Shown here one piece after another: positions 1-9,741 of a DNA stretch of 64,000 nucleotides. Under the pieces are notes generated by a model. That model was not told the origin of the DNA. It saw only the letters and a program-made list of their open reading frames with translations, and did not search any database. The position numbers and the translations under genes were made by a program. The stretch covers positions 186,001-250,000 of the forward strand of contig NZ_JACYOT010000001.1 of NCBI RefSeq assembly GCF_014858005.1, written 5' to 3'. The stretch's first letter is position 1, and the number at the start of each line of letters is the position of its first letter. The DNA comes from Propioniciclava soli (GTDB lineage Bacteria > Actinomycetota > Actinomycetes > Propionibacteriales > Propionibacteriaceae).

Positions 1-69
1 GCCGGCAGCGGCGTCCGTGTGTGTCGTTTCAACAGTAGGATGGGCGACTCACAGCGAGAAGGGGGCGTG

Positions 70-1074
70 ATGGAGCGCAGTCGTGAGCCGCGCCTGGGTG
101 ACGTCGCCGCACGCGCCGGGGTCTCGGTCGCCACCGTCTCCCGGGTGCTCAACAACCGCGGCTACCTCAGTCAGGCGACGCGCGAGCGGGTGTCCCAGGC
201 GATCGAGGAACTGGACTACCGCCCCAACCAGGTGGCCCGATCGCTGCTGAGCCGGCGCACCGGCACCGTCGGCCTCATCCTCCCCACGGTCGCCCTCCCG
301 TTCTTCGGCGAGGTGGCCGTCGCGGTGGAGAACGAGCTGGCCGAGCGCGGCCTGCGCCTGCTGTTGTGCAACAGCTTCGGACGCGCCGATCGCGAGCGCG
401 AGCACCTCGACCTGCTCGTCCGCAACCGCGTGGACGGCATCATCTCCGGAGCCCACAACGATCCGTTGGCCGAGTACGACACGATCCGTCAGCCCGCGGT
501 CACGATCGACCGCGAGCTGGCCCCGCACATCCCCAATGTGCGCGCCGACAACGAGGCCGGCGGTCGCCTCGCGACGCAGCACCTGCTGGAGCGCGGTGCG
601 CGGCGTCCGGTGTTCCTCACCTCGCGTTCGCACGAACGCAACCTGCGCGAGCGCGGGTACTGCGCGGTGCTGGCCGCCGCCGGCATCGAGCCGATCGTCG
701 TGACTGCGGAGTTCCACACCCCTGAGCCGGAGCGCAGCCAGCGCGTCCATGGCGCGCTGGATGCGCTCGCCGAGGTGGTGGACGCCGTCTTCGCCACCGA
801 CGACCTGCTCGCCGCGACCGCCCTGGAGTGGGCCGCCCTGCGCGGCCGGCGCGTCCCCGACGAGCTGCGGGTCATCGGCTTCGACGGCACGGCCACCATG
901 CGGAGCGCCCTGCCCGGGTTGACCACCATTCAGCAGCCGATCGCCGAGATCTGCCGCACCGCGGTGGCCGTGCTCGCCGAGCGGATCGGCACCCCGGACG
1001 CCGCGGCGGCCAGCTCGGACGCCGTCGCCGCGGTCGAGCTGCCGGTCACCCTCGTGGCCGGCCGCACCACCTGA
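70..1074 (+). CDS. LacI-family transcriptional regulator (probable sugar/sucrose regulator)
   Basis: A 334-residue DNA-binding repressor. The N-terminal LacI helix-turn-helix covers about residues 8-29 (RLGDVAARAGVSVATVSRVL) and is followed by a periplasmic-binding-protein-like effector domain to the C-terminus. The reading frame is open from position 19, but the ATG at 70 has a purine-rich AGAAGGGGG ribosome site just upstream and starts at the usual distance from the HTH. It ends 16 bases from the convergent PTS EIIBC gene. LacI proteins beside PTS sugar transporters usually control sugar uptake, so a sucrose-type effector is inferred from context only. Confidence 0.9.
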   Translation: MERSREPRLGDVAARAGVSVATVSRVLNNRGYLSQATRERVSQAIEELDYRPNQVARSLLSRRTGTVGLILPTVALPFFGEVAVAVENELAERGLRLLLCNSFGRADREREHLDLLVRNRVDGIISGAHNDPLAEYDTIRQPAVTIDRELAPHIPNVRADNEAGGRLATQHLLERGARRPVFLTSRSHERNLRERGYCAVLAAAGIEPIVVTAEFHTPEPERSQRVHGALDALAEVVDAVFATDDLLAATALEWAALRGRRVPDELRVIGFDGTATMRSALPGLTTIQQPIAEICRTAVAVLAERIGTPDAAAASSDAVAAVELPVTLVAGRTT

Positions 1075-1090
1075 CCCAGCACCACCTCAT

Positions 1091-2575
1091 TCAACGCCAC
1101 TCCACCGCGGCGGCCTCGGCCTCCCGCTCGGCCTGCTCGATCGACTCCCCGACGGCGGCGCTGGCCAGCGAAACCTTGCCGCGGGTCGAGCCGTAGACCA
1201 TCGCGGAGGTGAACGCCAGCACGACGGTGATGCCCTGGACGACCAGGAACAGGGGGATGTCCTGGGGCCGGATCGACAGGAAGCCGACCAGCCCGGCGGC
1301 GCCGAGCGCAATGCCGTTGATCTGGAACAGGGCCACCAGCGCGCCGCCGATCGCGGCGCAGCCGAGGCCGATGAAGAACGGCCACCGCAAGCGCAGGTTC
1401 ACACCGAAGATGGCGGGCTCGGTGATGCCGAACAGGGCGGACGCCGCCGAGGCACCCGAGATGCCCTTGAGCTTCGCGTCCCGCGCCAGGATGAAGACGG
1501 CCAGACACACGGCACCCTGGGCGACGTTGGCCATGGCGGCGATGGGGAAGATGAACGAACCGCCCTGCGCGATGAGCGGCAACTCGACGGCGGGGAACGA
1601 CTGGTGCAGGCCGGTCACCACGATCGGGGAGTACACCAGGCCGAACAGCAGGCCACCGAAGACGCCCGTGTTCGCGTACGTCCAGGCCAGGCCGTCGGTG
1701 ATGCCGGTGGACAGGATGCGGGTCAGGGGGCCGACGACCACGAAGGCCAGGAAACCCGTGAGCAGCAGGGTGAACAAGGGGGTGAGCAGGAAGTCGGCGG
1801 TGCCCCGGAAGATCGTGTGGAAACGCTTCTCGATCCACGCCAGCATGAACGAGACGAACAGCACGGGGATGACCTGGGCCTGGTAGCCGACCTGCTCCAC
1901 CGACAGGCCGAACAGCTGCCATGTCGGGATCGTCTCGCCGGCTTCCAGCATCGCGCCGTAGTCGTAAGCGTTGACGAGGCCGCTGCTCACCATCGCGGCG
2001 CCCATGGCCGCACCGAGGTACACGTTGCCGCCGAAGCGTTTCACGGCGGAGAAGCCGATGAGGACGGGAAGGAAGGCGAACGCGGCGGCGGAGATGAGGT
2101 TGATCAGCGCCGCGTAGTCGGCGATCGCGGGGAACATCTCGACGACGGACTGGTCGCCGAACAGGCCCTGGGCCGTCAGCACGTTGTTGAGCGCCATCAT
2201 CAGGCCGCCGGCGATGAGGGCGGGCAGGATCGGCACGAAGATGTCGGCGATCGTCTTGATCAGGCGCATCACGGGAGGGTCCTTCGCGGCCGCGACCTGT
2301 TTGGCCTCGTCCTTGCTGACCTCGCGGAGGCGCCCGGTGCCCACCAGGAAGTCGTGGACGATGTCGACGTCGCCGGGGCCGATGATGATCTGGTACATGC
2401 CGCCGGCCAGGAAGGTGCCCTTGACATCGGGGTCGTTGTCGAGGGACGCCTGGTCGACCTTGTCCTCGTCGGCCAGCACGAGGCGCAGGCGGGTGGCGCA
2501 GTGGGCGGCGGCGTTGATGTTGCCCGGGCCGCCGACGGCGGCCAGGACCCGGCGTGCGACGTCGGAATGATCCAT
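1091..2575 (-). CDS. PTS sugar transporter subunit EIIBC (sucrose/beta-glucoside class)
   Basis: A 494-residue membrane permease that imports and phosphorylates a sugar. The EIIB domain (residues 1 to about 90) carries the phosphocysteine in NAAAHCATRLR (Cys26). The EIIC domain follows with many membrane helices and the conserved GITEPAIFGV stretch. The start at 2575 is chosen because AGAGGAGA lies at the right spacing; an upstream ATG at 2644 would add an untypical leader. There is no EIIA domain in the protein, so a shared EIIA must donate phosphate. Overall sequence resembles sucrose-specific ScrA proteins, but specificity is inferred. Confidence 0.88.
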   Translation of the reverse strand: MDHSDVARRVLAAVGGPGNINAAAHCATRLRLVLADEDKVDQASLDNDPDVKGTFLAGGMYQIIIGPGDVDIVHDFLVGTGRLREVSKDEAKQVAAAKDPPVMRLIKTIADIFVPILPALIAGGLMMALNNVLTAQGLFGDQSVVEMFPAIADYAALINLISAAAFAFLPVLIGFSAVKRFGGNVYLGAAMGAAMVSSGLVNAYDYGAMLEAGETIPTWQLFGLSVEQVGYQAQVIPVLFVSFMLAWIEKRFHTIFRGTADFLLTPLFTLLLTGFLAFVVVGPLTRILSTGITDGLAWTYANTGVFGGLLFGLVYSPIVVTGLHQSFPAVELPLIAQGGSFIFPIAAMANVAQGAVCLAVFILARDAKLKGISGASAASALFGITEPAIFGVNLRLRWPFFIGLGCAAIGGALVALFQINGIALGAAGLVGFLSIRPQDIPLFLVVQGITVVLAFTSAMVYGSTRGKVSLASAAVGESIEQAEREAEAAAVEWR

Positions 2576-2740
2576 GCGAAAACCGGTCTCCTCTGATCCG
2601 GGTGCGTGCGCCCCCGCCGCCAGGCGGAGGCGCCGGTCCATCAACCGAGGAGCACACTAGGGGGCCGAGGCGCCGGTGTGAAGCTGCTCACCCGGGGCTT
2701 GCGCCGGTGTCGTCCGTGCGCTCACCCCGGGTGCCGTCGA

Positions 2741-5417
2741 TCACCGGCTGACCACCCGCCGCAGCACGACCTTCTCGATCTCCACGGCCACCATGACGGC
2801 CAGTCCGATCGCGCCGCACAACGCCCAGGCCTCCCAGCCCAGCGGCGTCGAGCCGAACCAGGCGTGCATGAAGGGGGCGTAGACGAACACCAGCTGGAGC
2901 GGGACGAGCAACGCGATGCAGATCCACACCACCCGGTTGTTGAACAGCACCGAGGGCTTGAGGCTGGAGCCGGTGAGCGACTTCACGTTGATGAGGTAGA
3001 ACACCTGGGCCAGCACGATGACGTTGACGGTCAGGGTGCGGGCTTCCTCGAGCGGCACGCCGGCGTCCATCTGTGTGAGGAACACCGTCAGCGCCGCGCC
3101 GCCGATCAGGGCGGAGACGAAGATCACCCGCCACAGGAAGACGCCGTCGAGGATGGGGCGTCCGGGTTCGCGGGGGGCGCGGGCCATGATGCCCTCCTCC
3201 GCGGGCTCGTAGGCCAGCGCGAACGCCAGCGTCACCGAGATGACCATGTTGACCCACAGGATCTGCAGCGGCGACATGGGCAGCGCGAAGCCCGCCAGGA
3301 TCGCGGCGACGATGACGAGCGCCTCGCCGCCGTTGGTGGGCAGCATGAACAGGATCGACTTGCGGAGGTTGTCGTAGATCGTGCGGCCCTGCTCGACGGC
3401 CCGCTCGATGGAGGAGAAGTTGTCGTCGGCCAGGACGACGTCGGCCGCCTCCTTGGTGACCTCGGTGCCCTTGATGCCCATGGCGACGCCGACGTCGGCG
3501 CAGGGCGGGGGCGTCGTTCACGCCGTCGCCGGTCATGGCGACCACCTGGTCGCGGCTCTGCAGGGCCTTCACCAGGCGGAGCTTGTGCTCCGGCGAGACC
3601 CGGGCGAACACGTTGTGCTTCTCGGCGACGTCGGGCAGTTCCTCATCCGACAGCTCCTCCAGCTCGGCGCCGGTGATCGTGGAGATCTCGTCGGCCAGGG
3701 CCAGCTCGCGGCCGATGGCCTCGGCGGTGCCCGCGTGGTCGCCGGTGATCATCTTGACGTCGATGCCGGCGCTGCGGCACAGCTTGATGGCCTCGATGGC
3801 TTCGGGACGCGGCGGGTCGACGATGCCGACGATGCCCTGGAAGGTGAAGCCCTCGCCCGGATCGTCGCCGAGATTGCCGTCCGCGGCGCGGCGGGCGGCG
3901 GCCAGGACGCGCAGGCCGTCGGCGGAGAGCTCGTCGATGACGCCCTCCCAGTGGGCGCGGTCGAGGTCGGCGGTGGCGTCCGGGTTGTCGGCGTCCGCCT
4001 GGTCGGCGCACAGGTCGAGGATCCGGTCGGGCGCGCCCTTGAGGAACACGATGTCGTCACCGTCCGGCGTCGTGGCCTGGACGGCCATGTATTTGTTGTC
4101 GGAGTTGAACGGGATGTCGTCGGTGCGCCGGTGGCCGTCGGCGTCGAAGTCGACCTTGGCGGCCAGCGTCACCAGGGCGCCCTCGGTGGGCTCGCCGCTG
4201 ATGGTCCAGCGCTGGTCCTCACGCCTCAGCTCGGTGTCGTTGGCCACGGCCATGGTGGTCACGAAGGCGCGGAGATCGGCGTGGTCGTCGAGGCGGATCT
4301 CGGCGCCGTCGAGCGTGACCTTGCCGTCGGGGGCATAGCCCTCGCCCGCCACCTCGTAGCGGTGGGTGGGCGTGACGACCGTGCGGGCGGTCATCTCGTT
4401 GGCGGTGAGCGTGCCCGTCTTGTCGGAGCAGATCGTGGTCACCGAACCAAGGGTCTCGATCGAGGTCATGGTGCGCGTGATGGCGTTGCGGTTCGCCATC
4501 GCCGAGACGCCGCGGGCCAGCGTGATCGTCAGGATCGCGGGCAGACCTTCGGGGATCGCGCCGACCGCGAAGCCGATGGAGGCCTGGAACAGCTCCTCCA
4601 GATCGGAACCGTGGAGCAGCCAGCCGAGCCCGAACAGGGCGGCGGCGGCCAACACGATGATGAGGCTCAGCACCTTGCCGAACGAATTCATCTGCTTGGT
4701 CAGCGGCGTCTCGAGGGTCTCGACCTCGCTCAGCATGTCGCTGATCCGGCCGATCTCGGTGTCCTGGCCGGTTGCGACGACGACGCAGCGGCCCGAGCCG
4801 CCGGCGACCATCGAGGAGGAGAACGCCATCGAGCGCCGGTCGCCGACGCCGGCGCCCGCGTCCACCGCATCGGTGGACTTCTCGGCGGCCTCGGACTCGC
4901 CGGTGAGCGCCGACTCCTCGATGCGCAAGCTGCTGGACTGCACGAGGCGCAGGTCGGCCGGCACCCGATCGCCGCTGCGGAGCCGGACGATGTCACCCGG
5001 CACGATCTCCTCGGCCTCGACCTCCGTCCACGACCCGTCGCGGCGCACCGTGGCGCTGGGGGAGAGCATGTCGCGGATGCCCTCGAGCGCCTTCTCCGCG
5101 CGGCCCCCCTGCACAAAGCCGATGACCGCATTGATCACCGCGACCGCCGCGATGACGATGGTGTCCACCCAGTGACCCATGAACGCCGTGATCACCGCCG
5201 CGACGAGGAGCACGTAGATGAGCACGTCGTTGAAGTGGTGCAGGAAGCGCAGCACCGGGTTCTGCTTCGGCGGCTCCGGCAGCGCGTTGCGCCCGTGCTC
5301 GTCGAGCCGCCGGGACGCCTCGTCTGCGGTCAGCCCGGCGTCCGCGTCGGTCTGCAGGGCGGCGAGGACGGCGTCCGGGGCTTCACTGTGGGCGCGTTCG
5401 AGTTCAGTGGAGGGCAT
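2741..5417 (-). pseudogene. Frameshifted Ca2+-type (P2A) cation-transporting P-type ATPase
   Basis: Two reading frames together encode a full-length (about 890 residues) cation pump. The N-terminal frame starts at ATG 5417 behind GAAAGG and carries TGES, PEGLPA and the phosphorylation motif SDKTGTLT (Asp332), then MTGDGVNDAPALR. At about 3497 the frame breaks, and the rest continues in another frame from MGIKGTEVTKEAADVV to the end, including the C-terminal membrane domain. Comparison with the family motif GDGVNDAPALxxADxGVAMG indicates that five bases are missing between ALR and the following Asp. This removes the C-terminal membrane helices from the first frame. It may be a true lesion or a sequence error in GC-rich DNA. 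Confidence 0.85.
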
Positions 5418-5612
5418 GGGATGCCTTTCACGACGATGGGGTTTCGCCCCCCATTCTAATGGCTGCGACAAGCCCTGTTGCTGCTCGGAGGGGTTTGCTG
5501 ACCGTGCCGAGCTGCGTGATCGAGGCCCGCGGCGGGAGCGGTGCCCGGGGCCGCGTCGGCAGGGTTGTGCGAGTGAGGACGCGGCGGCGCGCTGCGGGTG
5601 GGTGGGGACCAT

Positions 5613-5846
5613 CACGTGGCGCCCCGGGGCGCACGTGGCGCGTCTGATGGTCACGTGGCGCAGCGGGGCTCACGTGGCGGGCCTTGCACGGGCCTCCAGG
5701 TGAGCTGCGGTGCGCCAGGTGACGTGGGCTGCGCCACGTGGGGTGGGGATGCGCCACGTGGGGATGGAGGGTGCGCCACGTGGGGATGGAGGGTGCGCCG
5801 CGGTGGGGATGGGGGTGCGCCAGGTGACGTTGGGCTGCGCCGGGTG
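5613..5846. repeat. Mirrored CACGTGGCGC repeat cluster, copy 1
   Basis: Non-coding. Four forward units CACGTGGCG(C/G) begin at 5613, 5632, 5652 and 5671. A central GGGCCTTGCACGGGCC core lies at 5679-5694. Then come seven inverted units of the type GCGCCACGTG (5712, 5731, 5751, 5773, 5795, 5817, 5837; some with one or two changes). Unit spacing is irregular, about 19-23 bases. The same unit and almost the same core recur at 36798-37038. Confidence 0.85.
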
Positions 5847-6057
5847 GGCTCTCCGGACGCCCCGCGCGGCGCGGGCGACGCCCTGACGCCTCGGATGTGC
5901 AGGGGTGGGAAGACAACGACCAAGCGGGGCCTCGACGTTGACACCGGCGGGCCCTTTGCTCACACCGGCAGGGCTCATCCCGACGCAGACGGGGCCGTCT
6001 TCTCGGAGAATCGCCCGTCTGCTGCCGCCGACGCGATCACTCCCCTGCTGAACCGAC

Positions 6058-6325
6058 CGCCTCCCTGGCCGAGTGTTCGCCTCCCTGCCGGAGTGCCCAC
6101 CACCCCACCCCTTTCGCACCTCCCTGCTGGTGCAACAGCAGGGGGGTGGACTGGGGATGGGGTGGCGACGGCAACGCTAGGGAGGCGGGCCTTCGGGCAG
6201 GGTGGCGCGGTGAACGGCAGGGTGGCGCGGTGAACGGCAGGGTGGCGGTGGTGTTTGAGGGCAGGGTGGTGTCGGCAACGCCAGGGAGGCGGGCTCACCG
6301 GCAGGCTGTCGGCGTCGACGGCAGG
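6058..6325. repeat. Mirrored GCCTCCCTG / CAGGGWGGC repeat cluster with hairpin core
   Basis: Non-coding. Forward GCCTCCCTG units at 6059 and 6079 precede a hairpin at 6117-6148 (13-base arms with one mismatch, loop GTGCAA). Inverted units then follow: GGCAACGCTAGGGAGGCGGGC (6170-6190), two exact 20-base tandem copies of GGCAGGGTGGCGCGGTGAAC (6196-6215 and 6216-6235), a partial third copy at 6236, GGCAGGGTGG near 6260, GGCAACGCCAGGGAGGCGGGC (6274-6294, one change from the 6170 copy) and CGGCAGGGTCGC near 6319. The layout matches the CACGTGGCGC cluster although the unit differs. Confidence 0.75.
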
Positions 6326-6367
6326 GTCGCTGCGTTGATTGGGCCGGGTGGCGGCGTCAACGGCACG

Positions 6368-6850
6368 GATGAGGAGCTGGCGTCCGGCCCCGCGGCCGAA
6401 GCGCTGCCCGGTGCCGAGGACGTCACACTCACCACCTCCGACGGGCTCGAACTCAGTGCGTGATGGGTGCCGCCGACGGCAGCGGACCGGGAGGTCGCCG
6501 TGCTCGTCGCGCCCGGGAACGGCGGCAATCGCGGCGGTCGGGCCCCGCTGGCCCGGGTGTTGGCCGAGCGAGGGTTCAGCGTCCTGCTCATGGATGACCG
6601 CGGCTACGGCGGCAACCCCGGCCGCCCTCGGAGACCGGCATCACGCGGGACGCCCGCGCTGCGGCCGCGCTCGTCACCAGCCGCGGGTTCACCCCCGAGC
6701 GGACTCTCCATCTCGGCGAGTCACTCGGCACCGGCGTGGTCGCCCAGCTCGCGGCGTCCGGCCCGCCCGCGGGCGTCGTCCTGCGCTCGCCGTACACGTC
6801 GTTCGCCGATGTGGCGAAGGTGCCGTCGTCGCCTGAGACCGTGCGCGGGC
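6368..6850 (+). pseudogene. Degenerate alpha/beta hydrolase (BEM46-like)
   Basis: Remains of an alpha/beta hydrolase. The first frame reads a typical EDVTLTTSDGLEL entry strand, then meets an in-frame TGA at 6461-6463, after which the same frame gives VLVAPGNGGNRGG and LLMDDRGYGGNPGRP. A one-base loss in a C run near 6624 shifts the frame; the next part carries the nucleophile elbow GESLGTG and RSPYTSFADV. Homology then ends abruptly, so the C-terminal third with the Asp and His of the triad is missing. At least three lesions mark it as non-functional. The original start cannot be placed. Confidence 0.8.
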
Positions 6851-6896
6851 CGCAGGGAGGTAATGACGGACCCTCCCGCGGCGGCGGCGTCCGGCC

Positions 6897-6902
6897 TACC
6901 GT
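6897..6902 (+). promoter_or_regulatory. -10 element TACCGT of a leaderless promoter
   Basis: TACCGT followed by six bases and then the ATG of the aldo/keto reductase at 6909. This is the same spacing seen before many other starts in this window. Confidence 0.5.
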
Positions 6903-6908
6903 GGAGAC

Positions 6909-7805
6909 ATGACTGATGAACTGGTGCTGAACAATGGTGTGACGATGCCGTCGGTGGGGCTGGGGGTGTTCCAGAGCCCGCCGGAGGAGACGACCGCGGC
7001 CGTCGCCGAGGCGCTCAAGGTGGGCTAAGGGCACATCGACACCGCGGCGGCCTACGGCAACGAGCGCGAGGTGGGTGAGGGCATCCGCACGTCGGGGGTG
7101 GATCGCGACGAGGTGTTCATCGAGACGAAGGTCTGGGTGAGCGACTACGGCTTCGAGTCAACGCTGCACGCGTTCGAGAAGGCGAGCGCGAAGCTGGGGG
7201 TGCCGACGCTGGACCTGCTGATCCTGCACCAGCCCGGCACGGGCCGGTTCGCCGAGACGATCGAGGCGTACCGGGGCCTGGAGAAGCTGCTGGCCGACGG
7301 CAAGGTGCGCGCCATCGGTGTGAGCAACTTCATGCGCAGCCAGCTCGAGGAGCTGCTCGCGGCCACTGAGGTGGTGCCGGCGGTGAACCAGATCGAGCTG
7401 CACCCGTACTTCACCCAGCCCGATGTGCAGGCCGCCAACGCCGAGCACGGCATCCTCACGCAGGCGTGGTCGCCGATTGGCGGCATCACGTTCTACCCGG
7501 GCTTCGGGGACGACGATGGCGAGCGTCGCTCGGTCATGGACGACCCGTCGATCAAGGCGATCGCGGACGCCCACGGCAAGTCGGCGGCCCAGGTGATGAT
7601 CCGGTGGCACATTCAAGAGGGCCGTTCGGCGATCCCGAAGTCGACGAACCCGAAGCGCATCGCGCAGAACTTCGACGTGTTCGACTTCCAGCTCACCGAC
7701 GACGAGCTGGCGAAGCTGGACGGGCTCGACACGGGCGTCCGCGGCGGGCCCGACCCGCTGGAGTCGCAGGCGGCGTACTTCGAGCGGGAGATCCCGGAGG
7801 CCTGA
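6909..7805 (+). pseudogene. Aldo/keto reductase interrupted by a stop codon
   Basis: An NADPH-dependent aldo/keto reductase (AKR5-like, 2,5-diketo-gluconate reductase group) of about 298 codons. It begins MTDELVLNNGVTMPSVGLG at ATG 6909. A TAA at 7026-7028 stands exactly where the family has the Tyr of GYRHIDTA (here G-stop-G-HIDTA), so two neighbouring base changes turned Tyr-Arg into stop-Gly. Everything else is intact: catalytic Asp in HIDTA, Tyr in AAYGNE, Lys in ETKVW, His in LILHQP, and the C-terminal IPKS cofactor loop. An internal start at 7071 would lack the catalytic Asp. It could be a recent pseudogene or a sequence error. Confidence 0.85.
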
Positions 7806-7829
7806 GGTCCGGCGACGGCGTCCCGCGGT

Positions 7830-8993
7830 TCAGTTCTCGGACAGCGGGATGCCGTCGCGGCCGGAGTAGGTGACGACGATCTCGGCCGGGAGATCGCCGG
7901 TGTAACCGCGATGCACGGTGCCGACCGGTTCGCCGAACGCCTCGCCGCCACGCACGTGCAGCGTGCGCCCGCTGTCGCGCTCCTCAAGGGTGAACTCGCC
8001 CTCGATGACGTAGGCGGCGTTCGGGATCGGGTGCGTGTGCCACGGCAGGGAGCTGTGCGGGGGCACGCTGAACCGCATCACGGTGAGCTGCGGCACACCT
8101 TCGGGATAGCCGCTGTACGCGACGCCGTTCCAGGATTCGGTGGTCTGCAGCACCTGATCGGTGCGGACGCCCCCGCCGTCGGTGGAGGTGGTGGACGCCC
8201 CTTGGCTGAGGAAGGCCAGCAGGTGGCGGTTGAACGCCTGGGGCTCGTTCCAGTGTGGGGTGTGCCCGCTGTGGGCGTAGACGGTGAGGTGCGCGTCCGG
8301 GAGGTTGTCTACCAGCCACTGCATGGTCTGCGGGGGGTAGGCGAACGAGGACGCCCCCGTCGCCACCCAGGTCGGTACCGCCACCTGCGGCACCAGGTCG
8401 CGCCAGTCGGCCACGAAGTGATCGGCGACCAGGGCCGCGTGCGGACCGGCCATGAGGTCGGTGAGCGGGTACTGGTCGAGTAGCTCGCGGACGTGACTCG
8501 GCTTGGCCGGCTCCCGGCTGGCGTCTCCCAACGAGTGGCCTCCCGCGACATGATCTTCAACGCGATCCCACGTCATGCCCCAGAGCCCGAGCTGCCAGTT
8601 CGCGTCGTTGACGATGCGCGGCGACTGGTCGATCAGCACGATGCGCGCGATCGAGGCGGTGCCGCGCAGTGAGAGCAGCGCGAAGACGACCGAGACGCCC
8701 ATCGAGTGACCGACCAGCACCACGTCATCAAGCCGCTCGTGCTGCAACAGCTCGTGCAGGTCGGCGCCGAGGCGGCTGATGCGGTGCCCGGTCGGGGTCG
8801 CTGAGGACGCGCCATGGAAGCGCAGGTCGACGGCGATCACGCGGTAACCGGCCTCCAGCAGGGCCGGGCGTTGTAACGACCAGTGGTCCCCGCGGGAACC
8901 GAGCCCGTGCACCAGCACCACGGGTTGGCCGGACCCTTGGTCGTCATAGCTGATCGATGCCCCGTCGGCAGTGGTGAACGTTTTCGTGGCCAT
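7830..8993 (-). CDS. Alpha/beta hydrolase fused to a C-terminal cupin domain
   Basis: A 387-residue two-domain protein. Residues 1 to about 270 form an alpha/beta hydrolase with oxyanion region HGLG, nucleophile elbow GHSMG (Ser97) and a C-terminal His in SGHTPHWNEP. From about residue 280 a cupin domain follows, with metal-ligand-like PWHTHPIPN, then YVIEGEF and a second His in GTVHRGY. The start at 8993 follows GAGAGGA. It stands alone between two decayed genes and a repeat region. The fusion suggests hydrolysis linked to binding or conversion of a small metabolite, but no substrate can be deduced. Confidence 0.85.
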   Translation of the reverse strand: MATKTFTTADGASISYDDQGSGQPVVLVHGLGSRGDHWSLQRPALLEAGYRVIAVDLRFHGASSATPTGHRISRLGADLHELLQHERLDDVVLVGHSMGVSVVFALLSLRGTASIARIVLIDQSPRIVNDANWQLGLWGMTWDRVEDHVAGGHSLGDASREPAKPSHVRELLDQYPLTDLMAGPHAALVADHFVADWRDLVPQVAVPTWVATGASSFAYPPQTMQWLVDNLPDAHLTVYAHSGHTPHWNEPQAFNRHLLAFLSQGASTTSTDGGGVRTDQVLQTTESWNGVAYSGYPEGVPQLTVMRFSVPPHSSLPWHTHPIPNAAYVIEGEFTLEERDSGRTLHVRGGEAFGEPVGTVHRGYTGDLPAEIVVTYSGRDGIPLSEN

Positions 8994-8999
8994 GGGCGT

Positions 9000-9467
9000 C
9001 CTCTCGGGGTGAAAGCTGACGAACCGGTGCGGGGGTGCCGGCGACGAGGTGGTCCGCCGTCGATGGTCCCGCTCCTTGCTGCGCCAACGCTAGCGCGAAT
9101 CTACGCGGACGATGGGAGCGCGGGTGCGATCAGAATCGCGGGGGACAAGTCCGTGGTGGGGGAGGTGATGCAGGCCCTCGCCCGGACGCAGCAGGCCCGG
9201 TCAGATCCATGCCAAAGATGGGTGAGGGGATGCTGCGGCGGGTCGAGGTGCGCGCTGTTGACCTCCACGGTGCTCTGCATGAGGTGGTGTAGGGGATGCA
9301 TGAGGTGGTGAAGGGTCTGCATGGGGTGGTGAAGTGCGACCTGAACGTCTGCATCGGGTGGACCTGCGTAGAGAGTTTGAGAACCCCTGCCCAACCCTGA
9401 AAACCCCTATCTTTGCGCAGGTCACGCGGCTTCTACAAGCAGGACCGCCGTTCGTCGGGGGCCGACA
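9000..9467. other. Intergenic region with short tandem repeats
   Basis: No gene is supported. The part nearest 9000 must hold the promoter of the leftward hydrolase-cupin gene, but I cannot place its elements. A 21-base tandem repeat lies at 9276-9361. The rest shows no recognisable gene. Confidence 0.5.
9276..9361. repeat. 21-base tandem repeat TGCATGAGGTGGTGAAGGG
   Basis: Three adjacent 21-base units start at 9276, 9297 and 9318 (consensus TGCATGAGGTGGTGAAGGGnn, last unit diverged), and a fourth partial TGCATCGGGTGG starts at 9350. Because the period is a multiple of three it creates short open frames, but none has a credible start or composition. Confidence 0.75.
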
Positions 9468-9741
9468 GTGGCGGACTCGCGCGGTCGGATGGTGCGGTCA
9501 GTTGAGATGGCTCAAACCCTTCTGCTCCCCGAACAGGTCGACGATCTGGTGTCGGAGTATCGGTCGGGAGCGACGCTTGTGGAGCTGGCGGCGCAGTTCC
9601 GCGTGAACCGCCGAACTGTGGCCGCCCACTTGGTTCGTCGGGAGGTTCCGATCCGACGCGGGAGCTTCGACCCTTCCCGCATCCATGAAGCAGCCGACCT
9701 CTACCTCAGCGGACTGACGCTGGCAGAGGTCGGCGTAAAGG
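9468..9741 (+). pseudogene. HTH / resolvase C-terminal-like protein truncated by the IS element
   Basis: The frame encodes two consecutive helix-turn-helix repeats like those at the C-terminus of Hin/resolvase recombinases (SGATLVELAAQFRVNRRTVAAHL, then YLSGLTLAEVG). The second HTH is cut after LAEVG at 9741, exactly where the ISL3 terminal repeat begins, and the last residues come from IS DNA. The start may be 9468 or the ATG at 9507. No catalytic resolvase domain precedes it. The missing half does not reappear on the far side of the IS. Confidence 0.65.

Larger units (their letters stand above)
5418..6367. other. Long intergenic region without genes
   Basis: About 950 bases hold no convincing gene. 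The open frames seen here on both strands translate to low-complexity His/Pro/Gly/Arg strings produced by the two repeat clusters inside (5613-5846 and 6058-6325). The stretch between them (about 5850-6055) is ordinary GC-rich DNA in which I see no promoter, RNA or gene. Confidence 0.6.

Noticed and set aside
2606-3676. Long plus-strand frame opposite the P-type ATPase 3' end
   Set aside because: Low-complexity Arg/Gly/His/Asp composition typical of antisense shadows, and it lies fully over a recognised gene.
5613-5846. Possible CRISPR array
   Set aside because: Units are only about 10 bases, spacing is short and irregular, orientation flips at a core, and no cas genes are near.
5598-6233. 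Open frames rich in His, Pro, Gly and Arg over the first repeat clusters
   Set aside because: They arise from the repeats themselves, have no start signal and occur on both strands.
6461-6463. TGA in the hydrolase as a selenocysteine codon
   Set aside because: The family has no catalytic Cys at this place, no SECIS-like element is evident, and the gene has further disabling lesions.
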